The notes under the pieces were generated by a model, which worked only from the letters and a program-made list of their open reading frames with translations, did no database searches and was not told the DNA's origin. A DNA stretch of 64,000 nucleotides from Ligustrum vulgare. Lineage: Eukaryota > Streptophyta > Magnoliopsida > Lamiales > Oleaceae. Positions 46,241 through 58,120 of the stretch are shown here, piece by piece. The stretch is taken from assembly GCA_963555705.1 (NCBI GenBank), contig OY743174.1, positions 62,704,234-62,768,233 on the forward strand. Direction: 5' to 3'. The translations under genes were made by a program, and so were the position numbers. Positions within the stretch are counted from its first letter, which is position 1. Each line of letters begins with the position of its first letter.

Positions 46241-46669
46241 TTACATCCACCTCGGAAGAACCAGATATGCCTTTGCTTTTTTTAGCCTCTTCAATGGAGG
46301 CACCTCAGGCTCCATTACCTCCACAACATCCTCATCAGAATGATCATTAGCCATGGCTCTTTTGGACTTTTTCTCTTCCTTTTTCTTCGACTTTCGCTCT
46401 CTCTCCAGAGCCTCATATTTGGCTCCGAATTCCTCCTTCACTTCCAATAATTGCTGACCCTTAGACAACAAGACCGGTGGAGGGAGTAGCACCGAAAGAG
46501 GCTTTATGAGCTTTGCAGCTGAGGCATCAACTATGTTCTTTGCAACTTCCACTTGGAAACAGCTGCGCAAAGATTTCTGCTTACGATCTTCGTCACTCCC
46601 GGGCCTCAATGAAAGGTTTTCGTTGAAACTCACGAGGGCAAGAGAGAGTTCGAGGAACAGTAATTTCAT
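46241..46669 (-). CDS. Antisense ORF in the LTR element, function unknown
   Basis: A 142-codon frame opposite to the element's direction. It begins MKLLFLELSLALVSFNENL, continues with QVEVAKNIVDASAAKLIKPL, then a Lys/Glu-rich helix (YEALERERKSKKKEEKK) and an acidic patch (NDHSDEDVVEVMEPEVP). It reads like a protein, with a nuclear-type charged tail, rather than a random frame. I do not recognise the family. Antisense extra ORFs are known in some Tat-type gypsy elements; this could be such an ORF or captured host sequence. Confidence 0.4.
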   Translation of the reverse strand: MKLLFLELSLALVSFNENLSLRPGSDEDRKQKSLRSCFQVEVAKNIVDASAAKLIKPLSVLLPPPVLLSKGQQLLEVKEEFGAKYEALERERKSKKKEEKKSKRAMANDHSDEDVVEVMEPEVPPLKRLKKAKAYLVLPRWM

Positions 46670-47692
46670 GAACCGGATCCGAAGGGGAGCATTGCCATTC
46701 GCCGGCTACCCAGAACCATTGTGTCCTCCAATGTTTCATGGAGGTCGAATGTCACGCAATAATGGGAGGATGCTGTTCCCCGGTGGTAATGTAGTACCAG
46801 TCCGGAATATCAACCTTATCCCTCCGAGCTACCTTATCCCTCCGAGCTACCCCTTCCAAATGACTCCTTCTCTTGGCCTTTCACGAGGGACTTTTGCAAT
46901 TGACTCCTCCTAAGAGGGGACTTCTTCAACTAACTCCTTTTACAAAGGACTCTGTCATTGGTCGATTCCACTTTAGATAAAACATCCAAAAGCTATAAAT
47001 TCGAACCCCAGCCATGAATGCCCGGGACTTCCAAATTTAAGGGACTAGAGCATATACACACATGTTGACACAAGACACAATGTATATATATGTTGTTTCA
47101 TATTATCCAAAGATGCACATCTCAAAACGAGGCAGACTTGTAAGCCCTCCAGCTGCTTGAATTGAGCATATTCTCTATGTTATCCAGACAGGCTATTAGC
47201 CCTCGTACATCTAGGCGTAAGATCTTCAACATTATCGAAGGAAACCTTGTAATTCCCCTCCTATTTGAGGCATACTCGGGATATTGCTATGAGCCTATAT
47301 GTCTTCGTAAGTTCGAAGCATTCTCGAGTATTCTTTTTTGTTGGGAGAAGAGATACACTTACAAAAATTTGAATAAAGCAGCCTAATACTCTTTTAATAT
47401 AACTAAGAAAAGTCTACGTGAAAGGGTTGTCAAGTGTTCAAATAAGGACTCAAGTGTTCAAACTATATTAAAGCATGGGCCCAAGTGCCTATATTATTCC
47501 TCTTCGGCGATACTTTACCATGCAAAATATATTCTATTTTTTCCATTCTGATGGTGTCTTGCAAGAATGATTATTCATATATTTCCTATTTTTGTTATTT
47601 CTTAGAGTATATACACATTCCATCATCTTCGATCCCTTATATTTTCAAGTCTGATTCGCACATAAATGAACCAACCAGACTTGAGGGACTAG

Positions 47693-48431
47693 TGTTATGA
47701 CCATGACTAATTTTACATGACACTTCATCCATATGGGCCCAACAGGGGATCCACAAAACATCCATTCACCTAATCATGACTCACATGCCAAACTGTAGAT
47801 ACCAAACTTGCAGGACTCTTATATGCCGAGGTACCCCTATGCCGGGGTGATGCTATGCGGCCTATGCCTAGGTACCCCTATATCGAGGTACCCCTATGCC
47901 GAAGTATCCCTATGTCAGGGTGATGTTATGTCGAGGTACTCCTAAGCCAAAGTGAGTTAGTGAGTACCCTGGAAAGGTGACAAGATAGTTTGATGTAACA
48001 TCTTTAAAGGGGCTTGATGGTTGCTTTATCCATATTACATGTAGTAATGATTATAGCCGAAGAAATGGTTTACCTCATGAATGGTTAAGATCTTGCCATG
48101 TGTAAAGCATGACACGTGTCACAATCTAAGAGAATTACTCATTCTATAAATAGAGCACACTTGCCTCCAAGGAAAGAGTTAGCAATCTGATACTCTCAAC
48201 TAAATATTTTACTCTCACTCCCTTTTCTCTTTTTTACACATTTATATTTCCCACACCCAATTTATATCTGCTTGAAATGAGCACTAACTTTGGCATCAGA
48301 GTGTAAACGGGAGCCACCTCGGCCCCCTTTGCAAACTGATTGTTTGTCACAGTGCGCAAGAGATCCACGTGTTCAAGAGGGAGGAGCTGAGACGTGTTGG
48401 TCCAAGGTCCAGCCGAATTTTGTGGTCAATA
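47693..48431 (+). repeat. 3' LTR, 739 bp
   Basis: Starts TGTTATGACC and ends GGTCAATA, the last CA changed to TA. Lacks some of the internal 'gaggtacccctatg' units present in the 5' LTR. Followed by AGCAT. Confidence 0.9.
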
Positions 48432-48436
48432 AGCAT

Positions 48437-48690
48437 CTTTGCTATACTTTTTATTATTATTATTTATCTACGAAAGAAATCGCGGTTGTTACTCATTGGG
48501 TGTGTACTGGGTAAATCATTGGGCTAACGCAATAACCTACAAACCACGCCAACCATCTCATTAAACAAATTCGGTGAGACAGACTTGACTGAGAAAGTGT
48601 AGTAGAGATAATCGATTATTCAAACTCGTGATTAAAGACCTCTGCGCTCACTTACTGCACCAACTCGACCACCCCATGAGGGGTTCCAAC
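48437..48690 (-). mobile_element. SINE-like sequence
   Basis: On the minus strand TGGTCGAGTTGG (48671-48660) resembles a polymerase III box A, and CGAGTTTGAATA (48628-48617) a box B about 40 bases on. The 3' end is AT-rich with AATAATAATAATAAAAAG. It abuts the target duplication of the LTR element. Its own target duplication was not found, so the call is tentative. Confidence 0.4.
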
Positions 48691-48719
48691 ATTCGTGTTA
48701 TATTATTAATGACATCAAG

Positions 48720-50160
48720 ATGTTATTTTTTTAATTTATAAACTTTTTTTTTAATAATTATTATTCTTTTGATAATTATTGTATTATTTTAAAATAGAAA
48801 AAATATGTAATATGGGTATCAAATAAAAGATCTCAACGAGAAGTTTAATACAATCTAACAAGTGAAAGCAAACTGTAAATATATTGTCCGTAAAATCATT
48901 TTAAAAATCAAAGATAAAAGTTTTACTTTATATTTTTTATTTTCCTCAATATTTGAGTCATATAATACCATTATAACTTATTAATTCAATTCAAGTTAGC
49001 ATCCGTTTGGTAAATGATTTATAAACAACACATTTTTTTAAAATACTTTTCAATCACATACATTTTTTCAAGCCACTTTTCAACTGCATATTTTTACCAC
49101 AAAAAATAACATTCTCCGTTTATAAACAGAAAATTTTGACTAAAAGGAGGTTTAGCCATGGATGATTAATTTCAATTCGGGTTATTTTTCTTATCAAATT
49201 AAAAAAGTAATAAATATGCGAATTTTCTAATTAAATTTGATTAAGATGTGTTAGTTTTTCTGAAGTTTCAATCGATTCATTTGCCATTTTGACATTACTT
49301 TTATTTATTTAATGATTTAGTTCATTTTTCTAGTTTTAATATTATAAATTTAAAATACCACAATAGGCAGAACATATATTACATACTTTAACAATTAGTT
49401 CATATAATCTTTATTAAACAATTGATCAATCAGCAATTTTTATTAAAATATTAAAATAATAACGTAACAAAATGAGTAAAGAAATTGTCAATATGAAGAA
49501 TTAAGTCTATCTAACATCACTTTTGGGGAAAAATATGATTTAGAACAATGTGCAAAAGAGAAGCGTCGGTCCAAGGAAAAATATGTAGGTCAGGTCTTGC
49601 ATATGTATTGTATGAGCCTAATTTTGGAGTTCAATTTTTTTTTTTAAAAAAATGAAGATTTTATTTATTGAACTGCGAAATCCAGGAATCGAGTTGATAT
49701 GTTCACAGTAAAATTTCAAAATACTTGATTCATTGTCTGTTTTCCCGCAAGCATGATAAAATAATTGACCAATCTGCAAATTTTATTAAAATATTAAAAT
49801 AATAATTATATGTTGTAAAAAATGGTAAAACTTTACTTTTAAGTTTTATTGACGCATATAGACAAAAAACTCATTACATATTTTTTATTCAGATTGTAAC
49901 TATTAATTTTATTTTTTAATTTTATTGACATATAATTGAAGATGCATTTAATTATATTCAATTAAATGCATCGCATTTAAAAAGTAAAGAAAAATAGTTA
50001 CCCGAAGGGTCTCTTAGGTTGAATTTTACTTTCTTGTATCGTCAATTTTGAGGTTGATTTCACTTACTTATATTATCAATATTTTATGTAAATTATAATA
50101 TTTTAAGGGTTATTATTTCTATTCATGGTAGTAAAAAGTATTTACAAAAAAAATTATTTA
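48720..50160 (+). repeat. Long diverged direct repeat, copy 1 (partner 52530-53770)
   Basis: Shared order of landmarks: 'attattcttt..ataatt..gtattatttt', 'aatatgtaatatg', 'aagtttaatacaat', 'aaattcaattaa'-like words, 'ttgatc..tcagcaattttt', 'aggtc.ggtc' and 'gttattatttctattca.ggtagt'. Identity is perhaps three quarters by eye. No coding frame. A MITE-like member lies at about 48990-49130. Confidence 0.65.
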
Positions 50161-50269
50161 TTTTACAAAACATAAATGTTAAAAATTGCATTGTTTAATT
50201 TAAGTTTGAGCAATTGTTTAAAAAATATTTTTTATAATAACTTTCATGCATCACACAGATGCGGGCAAC

Positions 50270-50490
50270 CACAAACTGTACAAAAAATGTAGTATTTAGC
50301 ACCTATTCGATGCTCTTTTTTCAAAAACTTTTTTTAAAACATTTTCAACCGCACATTCATACAATAAAATATTATATACATAAATCAATAAAAATTTCTC
50401 ACTTTTTAACCACACATTCTCCAATAAATCACTATTCAAAAAACCTAATTCTCTTTAAAAAGAGAATAAAAGAGAATCAAACAGGTCCAT
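50270..50490 (+). repeat. MITE-like dispersed repeat
   Basis: Contains 'aaaactttttttaaaacattttcaaccgcacattc' and 'cactttttaaccacacattctcc', two degenerate units side by side. Confidence 0.5.
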
Positions 50491-50706
50491 AAAGAGGTTT
50501 TTCAAAATTTGTGAGATTTCTAATTCATTTTTATTTTGAATATTCGTTGACAGTTTGTATCGTTAATTAGAGCAAATTATGTGTTCAAACATTTTTCTCA
50601 TTTATTGAATGGTTGTTACAGTAAAATTATTTAATGTTGTTTTTCTGTGTAGCTCAGGGTGTGATACTAGTGCATATCTACACCTACATCTACATCTATC
50701 TATCTA

Positions 50707-51177
50707 TCTACACTATCTTAAAAGTGTAGATGAGTGGAAATCTTTTGATTTCCCAATTTAACCTCACATTCTTTTCTTTTTTTCAATAATACTCTCAGTT
50801 CATTTACTGAAACTTATTTATATTTATTTTAATTTTTATTTCAAAACTATTAATTTATTCACGTTGATTAAATTGAAATTTTATTAATTTATCCACGTTG
50901 ACTAAATTGAAATTGGTTGTTCAATTAATATTAATTTAGTGTCGTTAATTTTTAATTTACTTTTAGATTATTGTCCCATCAAGTTTCATTTTCCGTGATA
51001 ACTCCACTGAATATTTCAAATAGTGCATTTATGTGTTTAATAATCCGTTTATATTATTAATTCAAACAATTATATTTTAATTATCGATAAAAATAGATTT
51101 TTTATAATTATTTTCAAAGTATGGTGAGTGTGATTTATTTTTAAACTTACTTAAATTCTTATCAAAATCATCAATTA

Positions 51178-51223
<46 letters not shown>

Positions 51224-51834
51224 TATTTTCTAATTAAGAATAAAAAAGAAATAATTTCAAACTCTTTGGAAAAAATAAATCAAAACTGAAATTTTTTATT
51301 TTAATTTTTAATAGATTTTGATAGAAATTAATAAAATGTGGTTGAAAAGTTGTATGTCCAATGAAATAAATGGTTAAAATTAATTTTCAACTTTAACTTA
51401 GATTAAAATCTTATTTTAATCTCTCTCAAACTAGAGCATAATATTAAACTTATTTTCTTATAAAATATGTTAACAAATTAATTTAGTTTATCCATATACA
51501 TTTTTTTCTCATTTTTTCGCGACTTCCCATTAATATTTTATAAATAAATTATTGATTTGCCTAATAATTTATATTATCATATTACTTCTTAGTATATCAC
51601 ACGTGATTTATTTATTAAGCAGACATTTTAAATAATTATTTGATATATATTTTGAAGATCTGCACGAAAATTTTCAATAAAATATTTATACATTAAGAAT
51701 TGAAGTTCATTTACAATTTTCCTCTAACAATATCAATTACATAAATTATTTTCAAAAACAGTATTAGTACTTAAAAATATTACTTTAACATTCATTATAT
51801 ACGTAAGACGTGCGAAGCACGTGCTTACTACTAG
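50707..51834 (+). mobile_element. Non-autonomous Helitron, 1128 bp
   Basis: The 5' end TCTACACTATCTTAAAAGTG follows an A, and the 3' end CTAG precedes a T, the A/T target and CTRR terminus of Helitrons. Just inside the 3' end, GTAAGACGTGCGAAGCACGTGCTTAC-type sequence (51802-51827) folds as a hairpin with a GAA loop. No Rep/helicase ORF is present. A (TA)n run lies at 51181-51220. Confidence 0.75.
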
Positions 51835-51949
51835 TAAAAACAAAAGTGTTGACAAAAATTCGCACATAGTTTCCCGTCAAAATAACTTTCTAAATTGAAT
51901 TTTTTGCCATGAAAAATGTATTAAATGTTTTAGAAAGTATTATGGTACA

Positions 51950-52525
51950 CTAGTGATCGCACCCGTGCGATGCACGAAAAATATAATTGACAATTATTTA
52001 TTAAATAAATTGTAAAAATACGATATTCGACATAAAATTGTGCATTCATATATAATAAAAAATACTCAGAAAAGTAAAATATAGAACTACGGCTTGAACC
52101 AATGAGTTTATCGAAACCGAAAGTTGTAGAAAATTAAATGATTTAATTGAATTTATTTAGAAAAATCGAATATCTATTATTTTTTTCAATTTGATAAAAA
52201 AAATTCAAAATTAATCATTTATGTCAAATTGCATTTAGTTAAGAAATGATAGGTATCATTTTAGGACTTAAATAAGATAAATTAAAAGATTGAATGTTGA
52301 AAAAAGTAAAAAGTATAAGTAAAACTTTTACATTTAGTATTTAAGACGATTTTACGAATAATATGTTTAGAGTTTGCTCTTATTTCTTAGTTTGTATTAA
52401 AATAAGAATAAAAATAAATGTAAAAGTGTCAATAAATAAATTAAGAGTATTATTGAGAAAAAATTGTGAGAATAAAATGAAAAATCAAAAGATTTCCACA
52501 TATCTGCACTTTTAAGAGAAGTAGA
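51950..52525 (-). mobile_element. Second, shorter non-autonomous Helitron, 576 bp
   Basis: On the minus strand it starts TCTACTTCTCTTAAAAGTGC after an A and ends in CTAG before a T. The sequence before the end, CGTGCATCGCACGGGTGCGA, can fold into a hairpin. The two Helitrons face each other's 3' ends with 115 bp between them. 5' sequences of the two are clearly related. Confidence 0.7.
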
Positions 52526-52529
52526 TAAT

Positions 52530-53770
52530 TTTATTTATTTATTTTTTTTTTTAACAATTATTATTCTTTCAATAATTTCGTATTATTTTGAACTCGAAAA
52601 ATATGTAATATGCGTGTAAAATCGAAAAATCAACAAGAAGTTTAATACAATATAATAAGTGAGAGGAAGCTATAAACATAATGTCGGTAAAATATTCTTA
52701 GAGATAAAATGAAAAAGTTTTATTTTTCCTCACTATCCCATTTATTTTAAAGTATATCATTAAAGTTCTGTAATACTATTTATAATTTGTTAACTAAATT
52801 CAATTTAATTATAGATGATTAATCTCAGTTCGAGTTGTTTTCTTATAAAATTAAAACAAATATTAAATATACCAATTTTCTAAGTAAATTCAATTAAGTT
52901 GTGTTAATTTTTATTTTTTACAATTTCAAATTTCGATCAAATCATTCGTCATTTCAACATTACCTTTATTTACTTACTAATTCTGTTCATTTTTCTATTT
53001 TTAACATTATAAATATAAATAATCATAATATGTAGAATATATATTACACGATTAGTTCAAATAATTTTATTAAATAATTGATCGTTCAGTAATTTCTATT
53101 AAAATATTAAAATAATAATGTAACAATATGAATGAATAATTGACAATATGAAAAAAAGAAGAATCGATTAACGAAACAGTATTTATTAAAATTAATTATT
53201 AATTTTTGAGGAAACACTTGAAATTAATAATTAATGTTAAAAATTAAAATATACCAAAAAATTATATCCTATATTTCTTTTTGGGAAAAATATGATGAAA
53301 AATAATATGTAAAAAAAGAATCGTCGATTCTAAGGAGAATACGTAAGTTGAGTCTTGTACATGTATTATATGAGTATCGTTTTATTGTTCAAAAGTTTTT
53401 AAAAAGAGAAAATTATATTTATTGAACTGTAAAATCAAGAAACCATGATATGTTCATGGTACAATCGCTAAAATACTTAATTCATGACCTGTTTCCTTGC
53501 AAAAAGGGTAAAATAATTGGTCGGTCCACAATTTTTATTAAAATATTAAATAATAATCATACGTCATAAAAAAATCGTAAAACTTTATTTTTTAATTATA
53601 TATATATATATTAGATTTTCATTAATAATTTTATATTTTTAAATATATGACCGTATATATTTAATTTGTTGCAATTACTTTAGTTTACATAAGTTTATAT
53701 AATATTTTGAGAGTTATTATTTCTATTCACGGTAGTCAAAAAATTTATATATGTAAATTATTATTCTCTT
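52530..53770 (+). repeat. Long diverged direct repeat, copy 2 (partner 48720-50160)
   Basis: Continues directly after the second Helitron. Aligns with 48720-50160 over most of its length with many indels. No gene seen. Confidence 0.65.
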
Positions 53771-55906
53771 GGAATTTATATCTATCCATCTATCTATTAT
53801 ATTATTAATAATTTTTTTGAATACAAATAATGTTTCGATTTAAGTATATTATTTAGTATGATTAAAATTATATAGTTGATCCGTATCAGTTTATTTCTTA
53901 TTTTTTTTACGTAAAAGCATTGTAGTAAATAAATGATATATTGTTATTATTATTTCTATATTTTTATCATAATTAACATGATTAGTTTATTATTTTTATT
54001 ATTACCATTAATATTGGATGAATTTGGTCATATTTATAACTATCGGTGTTAAATAGAGATGGCAAAAAATTCCGCCCCGCCCGATTATCATCACTAATAT
54101 TAAAGTGATTATGTAATTAATAATATTTTATTCTTTTGTTGTTCTTTAATATTATAAATCCTATATATTAAGATTATGCTTAAATCATAATTCTATTGAA
54201 ATATATATTATCTACATTATTATTAACTATTTTAATAAATTATGTCCCCGTTCGACGGTTCTGTTTTTGTTTTTAAATATAAACATTGTTGCTTTAGAAG
54301 TAAAACTAGTATTTTTACGTGCGATACACGAAAGTTATTAAAAAATATTAATTTCAATAAATATTTTTAAAACCTCAATGCTTATACATAATTAACACAA
54401 ATAAAAAATATATGAAAAATAATATTATATCACAATAATTGTTATATTTAATTTTTTTTGTTTTGCTTTATATATTTTTTGTAATTTGACCTTTATGTAA
54501 TGCTGTCATAATTATTTCTAATCTACGTAAATTCAGAAGATTCTACTTTTTTACCATACATTTTCCAAAAATTTTAAAAATGAACTAATAATAACATGAT
54601 ACATTATTTCAAATTATTAGGTATGTAATAATAAATTTCAGAATGTAAGGTTAAATGCAAAGAATTCTTTTTCAAATTATGTGTAAATTATTTTATTGGT
54701 ATAAAATTAGCAGAAAATGATTTTTTTTAAATGATATTTTGAATAATGAATATCTAGATGAAATAGACATTGCATAAATTAGATAAATATAAATTTCTGT
54801 TTTTTAATGTAATCAAAATTACAATTTATAAATCAATTTATAAATAACATAATTTCTCAAACTACTTTTTAACCACACACATTTTCTCCCCACTTAATCA
54901 AAACATCATTTTTTGCCACATTTTATCAATAAAATAATCTTCACATAACTAAAAAAAATTTCTACTTTTAATCTTACATTCTAAAAAAATTTACCATTTC
55001 AAACCTCATTATTGGAAATAATGTGTCGTGTTATTATTAGCGCCCTGTTTCAGACCCGTTATTTCAAATAACGTGGTTGTAAAATTTTTGTAGAATGTGT
55101 GATCAAAATTTAATACTTGTACGTGTATTAAAAATTGTTATGACAAAAATAAAACATTACAAAAGAACAAATTAAAAAAATATATCTAGCAAGACAAAAT
55201 AAGAAAAAAAGAAAAAAAATGAAAGAGTAAGGCAAAAATAAAAATAAAAATGAAAGAGTAATAATAAAAATGGTGTCAGTGGCTAAAAAGCGTCCGACAC
55301 AAGCAATTAACAATTAATGGGCATCCATATTTATACCCGTACCCTCTGTGTAACATTAAAAAAAAAAATCACTTTGGGCAGGAAATGCTGGTCAATGGCT
55401 GGTCAGACTTTCCCATTTTAAAATATAGTATAGATATGTGGTTGAAAAATAATTTTGAAAAACGAGTGTTTAAAAAATGGTTTAAAAAATATGTTGTTTA
55501 TAAATAAATTTATAGATAAAGTTACCGAACAGAAGATAATATTAAAGAATTGATGCTTTAATGTGTGGTTAAAAAGTGTATGCAAAAATGTTTTTAATAA
55601 TTTTGATTAGTTATGTTGTATATTAAATTTCAATAATTAAAAATATTTTTTATGTCAATTGTATTTATGTTGATTATATATAAGCATTAAAGTTTTACTG
55701 TTTTGCAAATACTTATTGAAATCGACAATCTGGATAGCAATCAAAAATGAATTGGATGGGAAATTTTCTAAAAAGGGTTGAGACCAAACATGCCCTGAGC
55801 TTATCGACAAATATAAACTTTCGCTTTCTATGTTTTGTGAAATAAATTGTGGAATATAAAATATTGAGGAAAACGTTTATGACTTCAATTTATATCCCAG
55901 ATTTTT
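53771..55906. other. Gene-free A+T-rich stretch
   Basis: Contains a Helitron-3'-end-like motif on the minus strand (54306-54335, 'actagtatttttacgtgcgatacacg' on plus), and MITE-like members at 54820-54990 and, reversed, 55435-55520. No convincing ORF. Confidence 0.5.
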
Positions 55907-56960
55907 GTTAGAACAATTTTCGTGAACAATATGGAACGATAATTTCAACATGTTTGTTTTGGTTAGCCAAAAAAAGCAATAAAAATACAAAACAAGTGAA
56001 CACTCGAAGCTAATATGAATTTCTTCACAGCAAAATATCCAAACACAACAGCCAAAATAATACAGGACTAGGATGATGACAATTTCAACATGTTTGTTTT
56101 GGTAAGAGTACAAAACAAGTGAAGACTCGAAGCTAATATGAATTTCTTCAAAAAGTATTTATCAAATGTTAGATGTGAAACCTTGAATACATGGAAAACT
56201 ACAATCTGGATGCTCTTGTGTGATTCATAGAGAACATAATTTTCAATCTCATTTAATTAGATACTAGGAACTGCATGATTGATGAATCTTGAAAATTGTC
56301 GACTTATTACACTAACTCACTAAGGCTTTTCATCCTTGATTATTATAAATAAATAAGCCGACTTTAACTTTATGTGGAAACATAAATATTAACTTAAGAG
56401 TCGTCAAAACCCTCTTGCTTTCCAACAAGCCGACAATATTAATAGTTCACGATATTAATAGGAAACACGCTCGGGTCATTACTGACCTGAAAGATTACTA
56501 TTAGAATATCGAGCTTTACAGATGGAATATTTTCTGACGTCGATTGTGGCCATAATAAATTTCTGTTGGAGAAAGAAAATTACCGAGCAGGTTTGTTCTA
56601 GTTAGCCATAAAAGCTGTATAAATTCAAAACAACTAAATACTCGAAACTAATATGAATTTCTTCAAAAAGAATTTATCAAATGTTAGATGTAAAACCTCG
56701 AACACATGGAAAGCAGCAATCTAGATGAAACATAATTTTTTTATCTCATTTAGATAACTAGGAACTGAATGATTGATGCATTATGAAATTTTTAGACTTT
56801 TTAAACTAAGGTTTTTCATCCTCAGTTATTATAAATAAATAATGGTTCATGATATCAATGGGAAACACGTTCGAGTCATTACCGACCCGAAATAACACTA
56901 CTAGAATATCGAGCTTTATCGATGAAATATTTTTCAACAACGGTCGTGGCCATATTAAAT
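55907..56960 (+). repeat. Tandem copies of a 500-bp-type unit
   Basis: 'aacatgtttgttttggttagcc...aaacaagtgaa.actcgaagctaatatgaatttcttca' appears at about 55945, 56090 and, diverged, 56590. 'aaaaag.atttatcaaatgttagatgt.aaacc' and 'catgatatcaa' type words follow the last two. The units end in 'cgagctttac.gatg.aatatttt'. No coding function seen. Confidence 0.6.
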
Positions 56961-57129
56961 TTTCGTTGGATAAGAAAATTACCAACGGAAAAACAAAGCT
57001 GTCAGTAAATTATTGATGGACGGAACTAAATTTTCGTCGATGAATACCGTCGAAAATTAAAAAAAAAAAATCATATACATTTTTTTGTATAATTATTATT
57101 TTTAACCATAAGTTATTTAATACACCGAC

Positions 57130-57405
57130 CAAGAAAGTTTAAAAGAAATTATAGGTATTACTCATACTAATAAGGTGCACCTTCTTTTCCCGAAATTCAT
57201 CGTTAAAAATTCCACAGTTAAACGTGCTTGACTTGGAGCAATTCTAGGATAAATGACCAACTGGAAAGTTTTCTCGGGGGCGTGCGAGTGAGGACAAAGC
57301 ATGCTAAAAAGACTCGTATTGGTACAATGGGGACAGTACGTCATCATCTAACAGTTGGGACAGCCCGTTAAGTGGGACCCTGGTTGTTACATATGGTATC
57401 AGAGC
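57130..57405 (+). mobile_element. LTR end followed by tRNA-Met primer site
   Basis: TGGTATCAGAGC (57394-57405) is the plant initiator-tRNA-Met primer-binding site. It follows a CA-ended stretch (GGTTGTTACA, ending 57391) that contains 'gaggacaaagcatgctaaaaag' and 'gggacag' repeats typical of short LTRs. The internal part soon loses similarity to retrotransposons, so this is a truncated or TRIM-like element. The LTR start was not fixed. Confidence 0.6.
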
Positions 57406-57463
57406 CTAAACGATTCAACATACTTTAAAATTTGTTTTTTTAATGGAAAAAAAATGTTAAACT

Positions 57464-57506
57464 GTTCACGTGAACTTTAATATTTCACTGTTCATTGTGA
57501 ACAGTG
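57464..57506. other. Palindrome and perfect hairpin cluster
   Basis: GTTCACGTGAAC (57464-57475) is a perfect 12-bp palindrome around CACGTG. CACTGTTCA-TTG-TGAACAGTG (57486-57506) is a perfect 9-bp stem with a 3-base loop. Related 'actgttca' and 'gtgaacagt' words recur to about 57880. Confidence 0.8.
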
Positions 57507-57965
57507 CTAGTGGTGAACATTAAGTTCAAAAAAAAAAAAAAAGATTTGGAAACTCAATCCCTGTTTTATGGTTCGAGTTGTTTTAAATCAAACTATGGAT
57601 TGATTTTTAACAAATATTTTATTTTAAATTGTTAATGTTCACTGTTCATGTTTTTTTTTTTTTTTTTTTGCTGATAGACACTGTTCATGTTGTAGAGGTT
57701 GAAATGTTTAGTTCTATTCTTTTGAATAAATTAAGTGTCCGTATAAGTTTTAAAATAAAGTTGAAATTTTGTAAATTTTTTTAAACATTTGATGAAATGA
57801 AATATAAAAAAAATTATGTTTATTTTTTTTACTGTTCACGTGAAGAGTGACTTACGGTGAACAGTAAGTTCACTATTTAAAAAAATATAAACAATTAAAC
57901 GGCAGATTTTTGTTCTAAATTATTCCATAACCTAATTTCTACCTAACTTATAACAATAATTTAAT

Positions 57966-58120
57966 TGTTATGAATGACTATATATCCCTATAAATAGGGG
58001 CATATGTTATGTAAATTATACACATCTTGGAATGAGAATTCTCTCCTCTTCTCATCTCTCTCTCTATCCCTATATCTAGTATTATTATTATGGTAGTTTC
58101 ACAACACGTTATCAGCACGA
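57966..58120 (+). mobile_element. Short copia-type LTR with primer site
   Basis: TGTTATGAATGACTATAT (57966) to TTTCACA (58103), 138 bp, with CCCTATAAATAGGGGC as promoter. Directly after is ACACGTTATCAGCACGA (58104-58120), a primer-site sequence common in plant copia elements. Length and the phrases 'gaatgac' and 'cctataaatagg' recall the LTR at 6967-7110. Confidence 0.6.

Larger units (their letters stand above)
41472..48431 (+). mobile_element. Non-autonomous LTR retrotransposon (gypsy-like, LARD type), 6960 bp
   Basis: Direct LTRs (41472-42233 and 47693-48431) are flanked by the 5-bp duplication AGCAT (41467-41471 and 48432-48436). After the 5' LTR comes TGGCGTCGTATGTGGGA (42237-42253), like the primer site of plant gypsy elements of Tat type. 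TTGAGGGACTAG precedes the 3' LTR as polypurine tract. The 5.4-kb interior has three tandem-repeat arrays and no gag, protease, reverse transcriptase, RNase H or integrase pattern in any frame. It must have used proteins of another element. The LTRs differ at several per cent of sites by eye, so it is not new. Confidence 0.88.
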
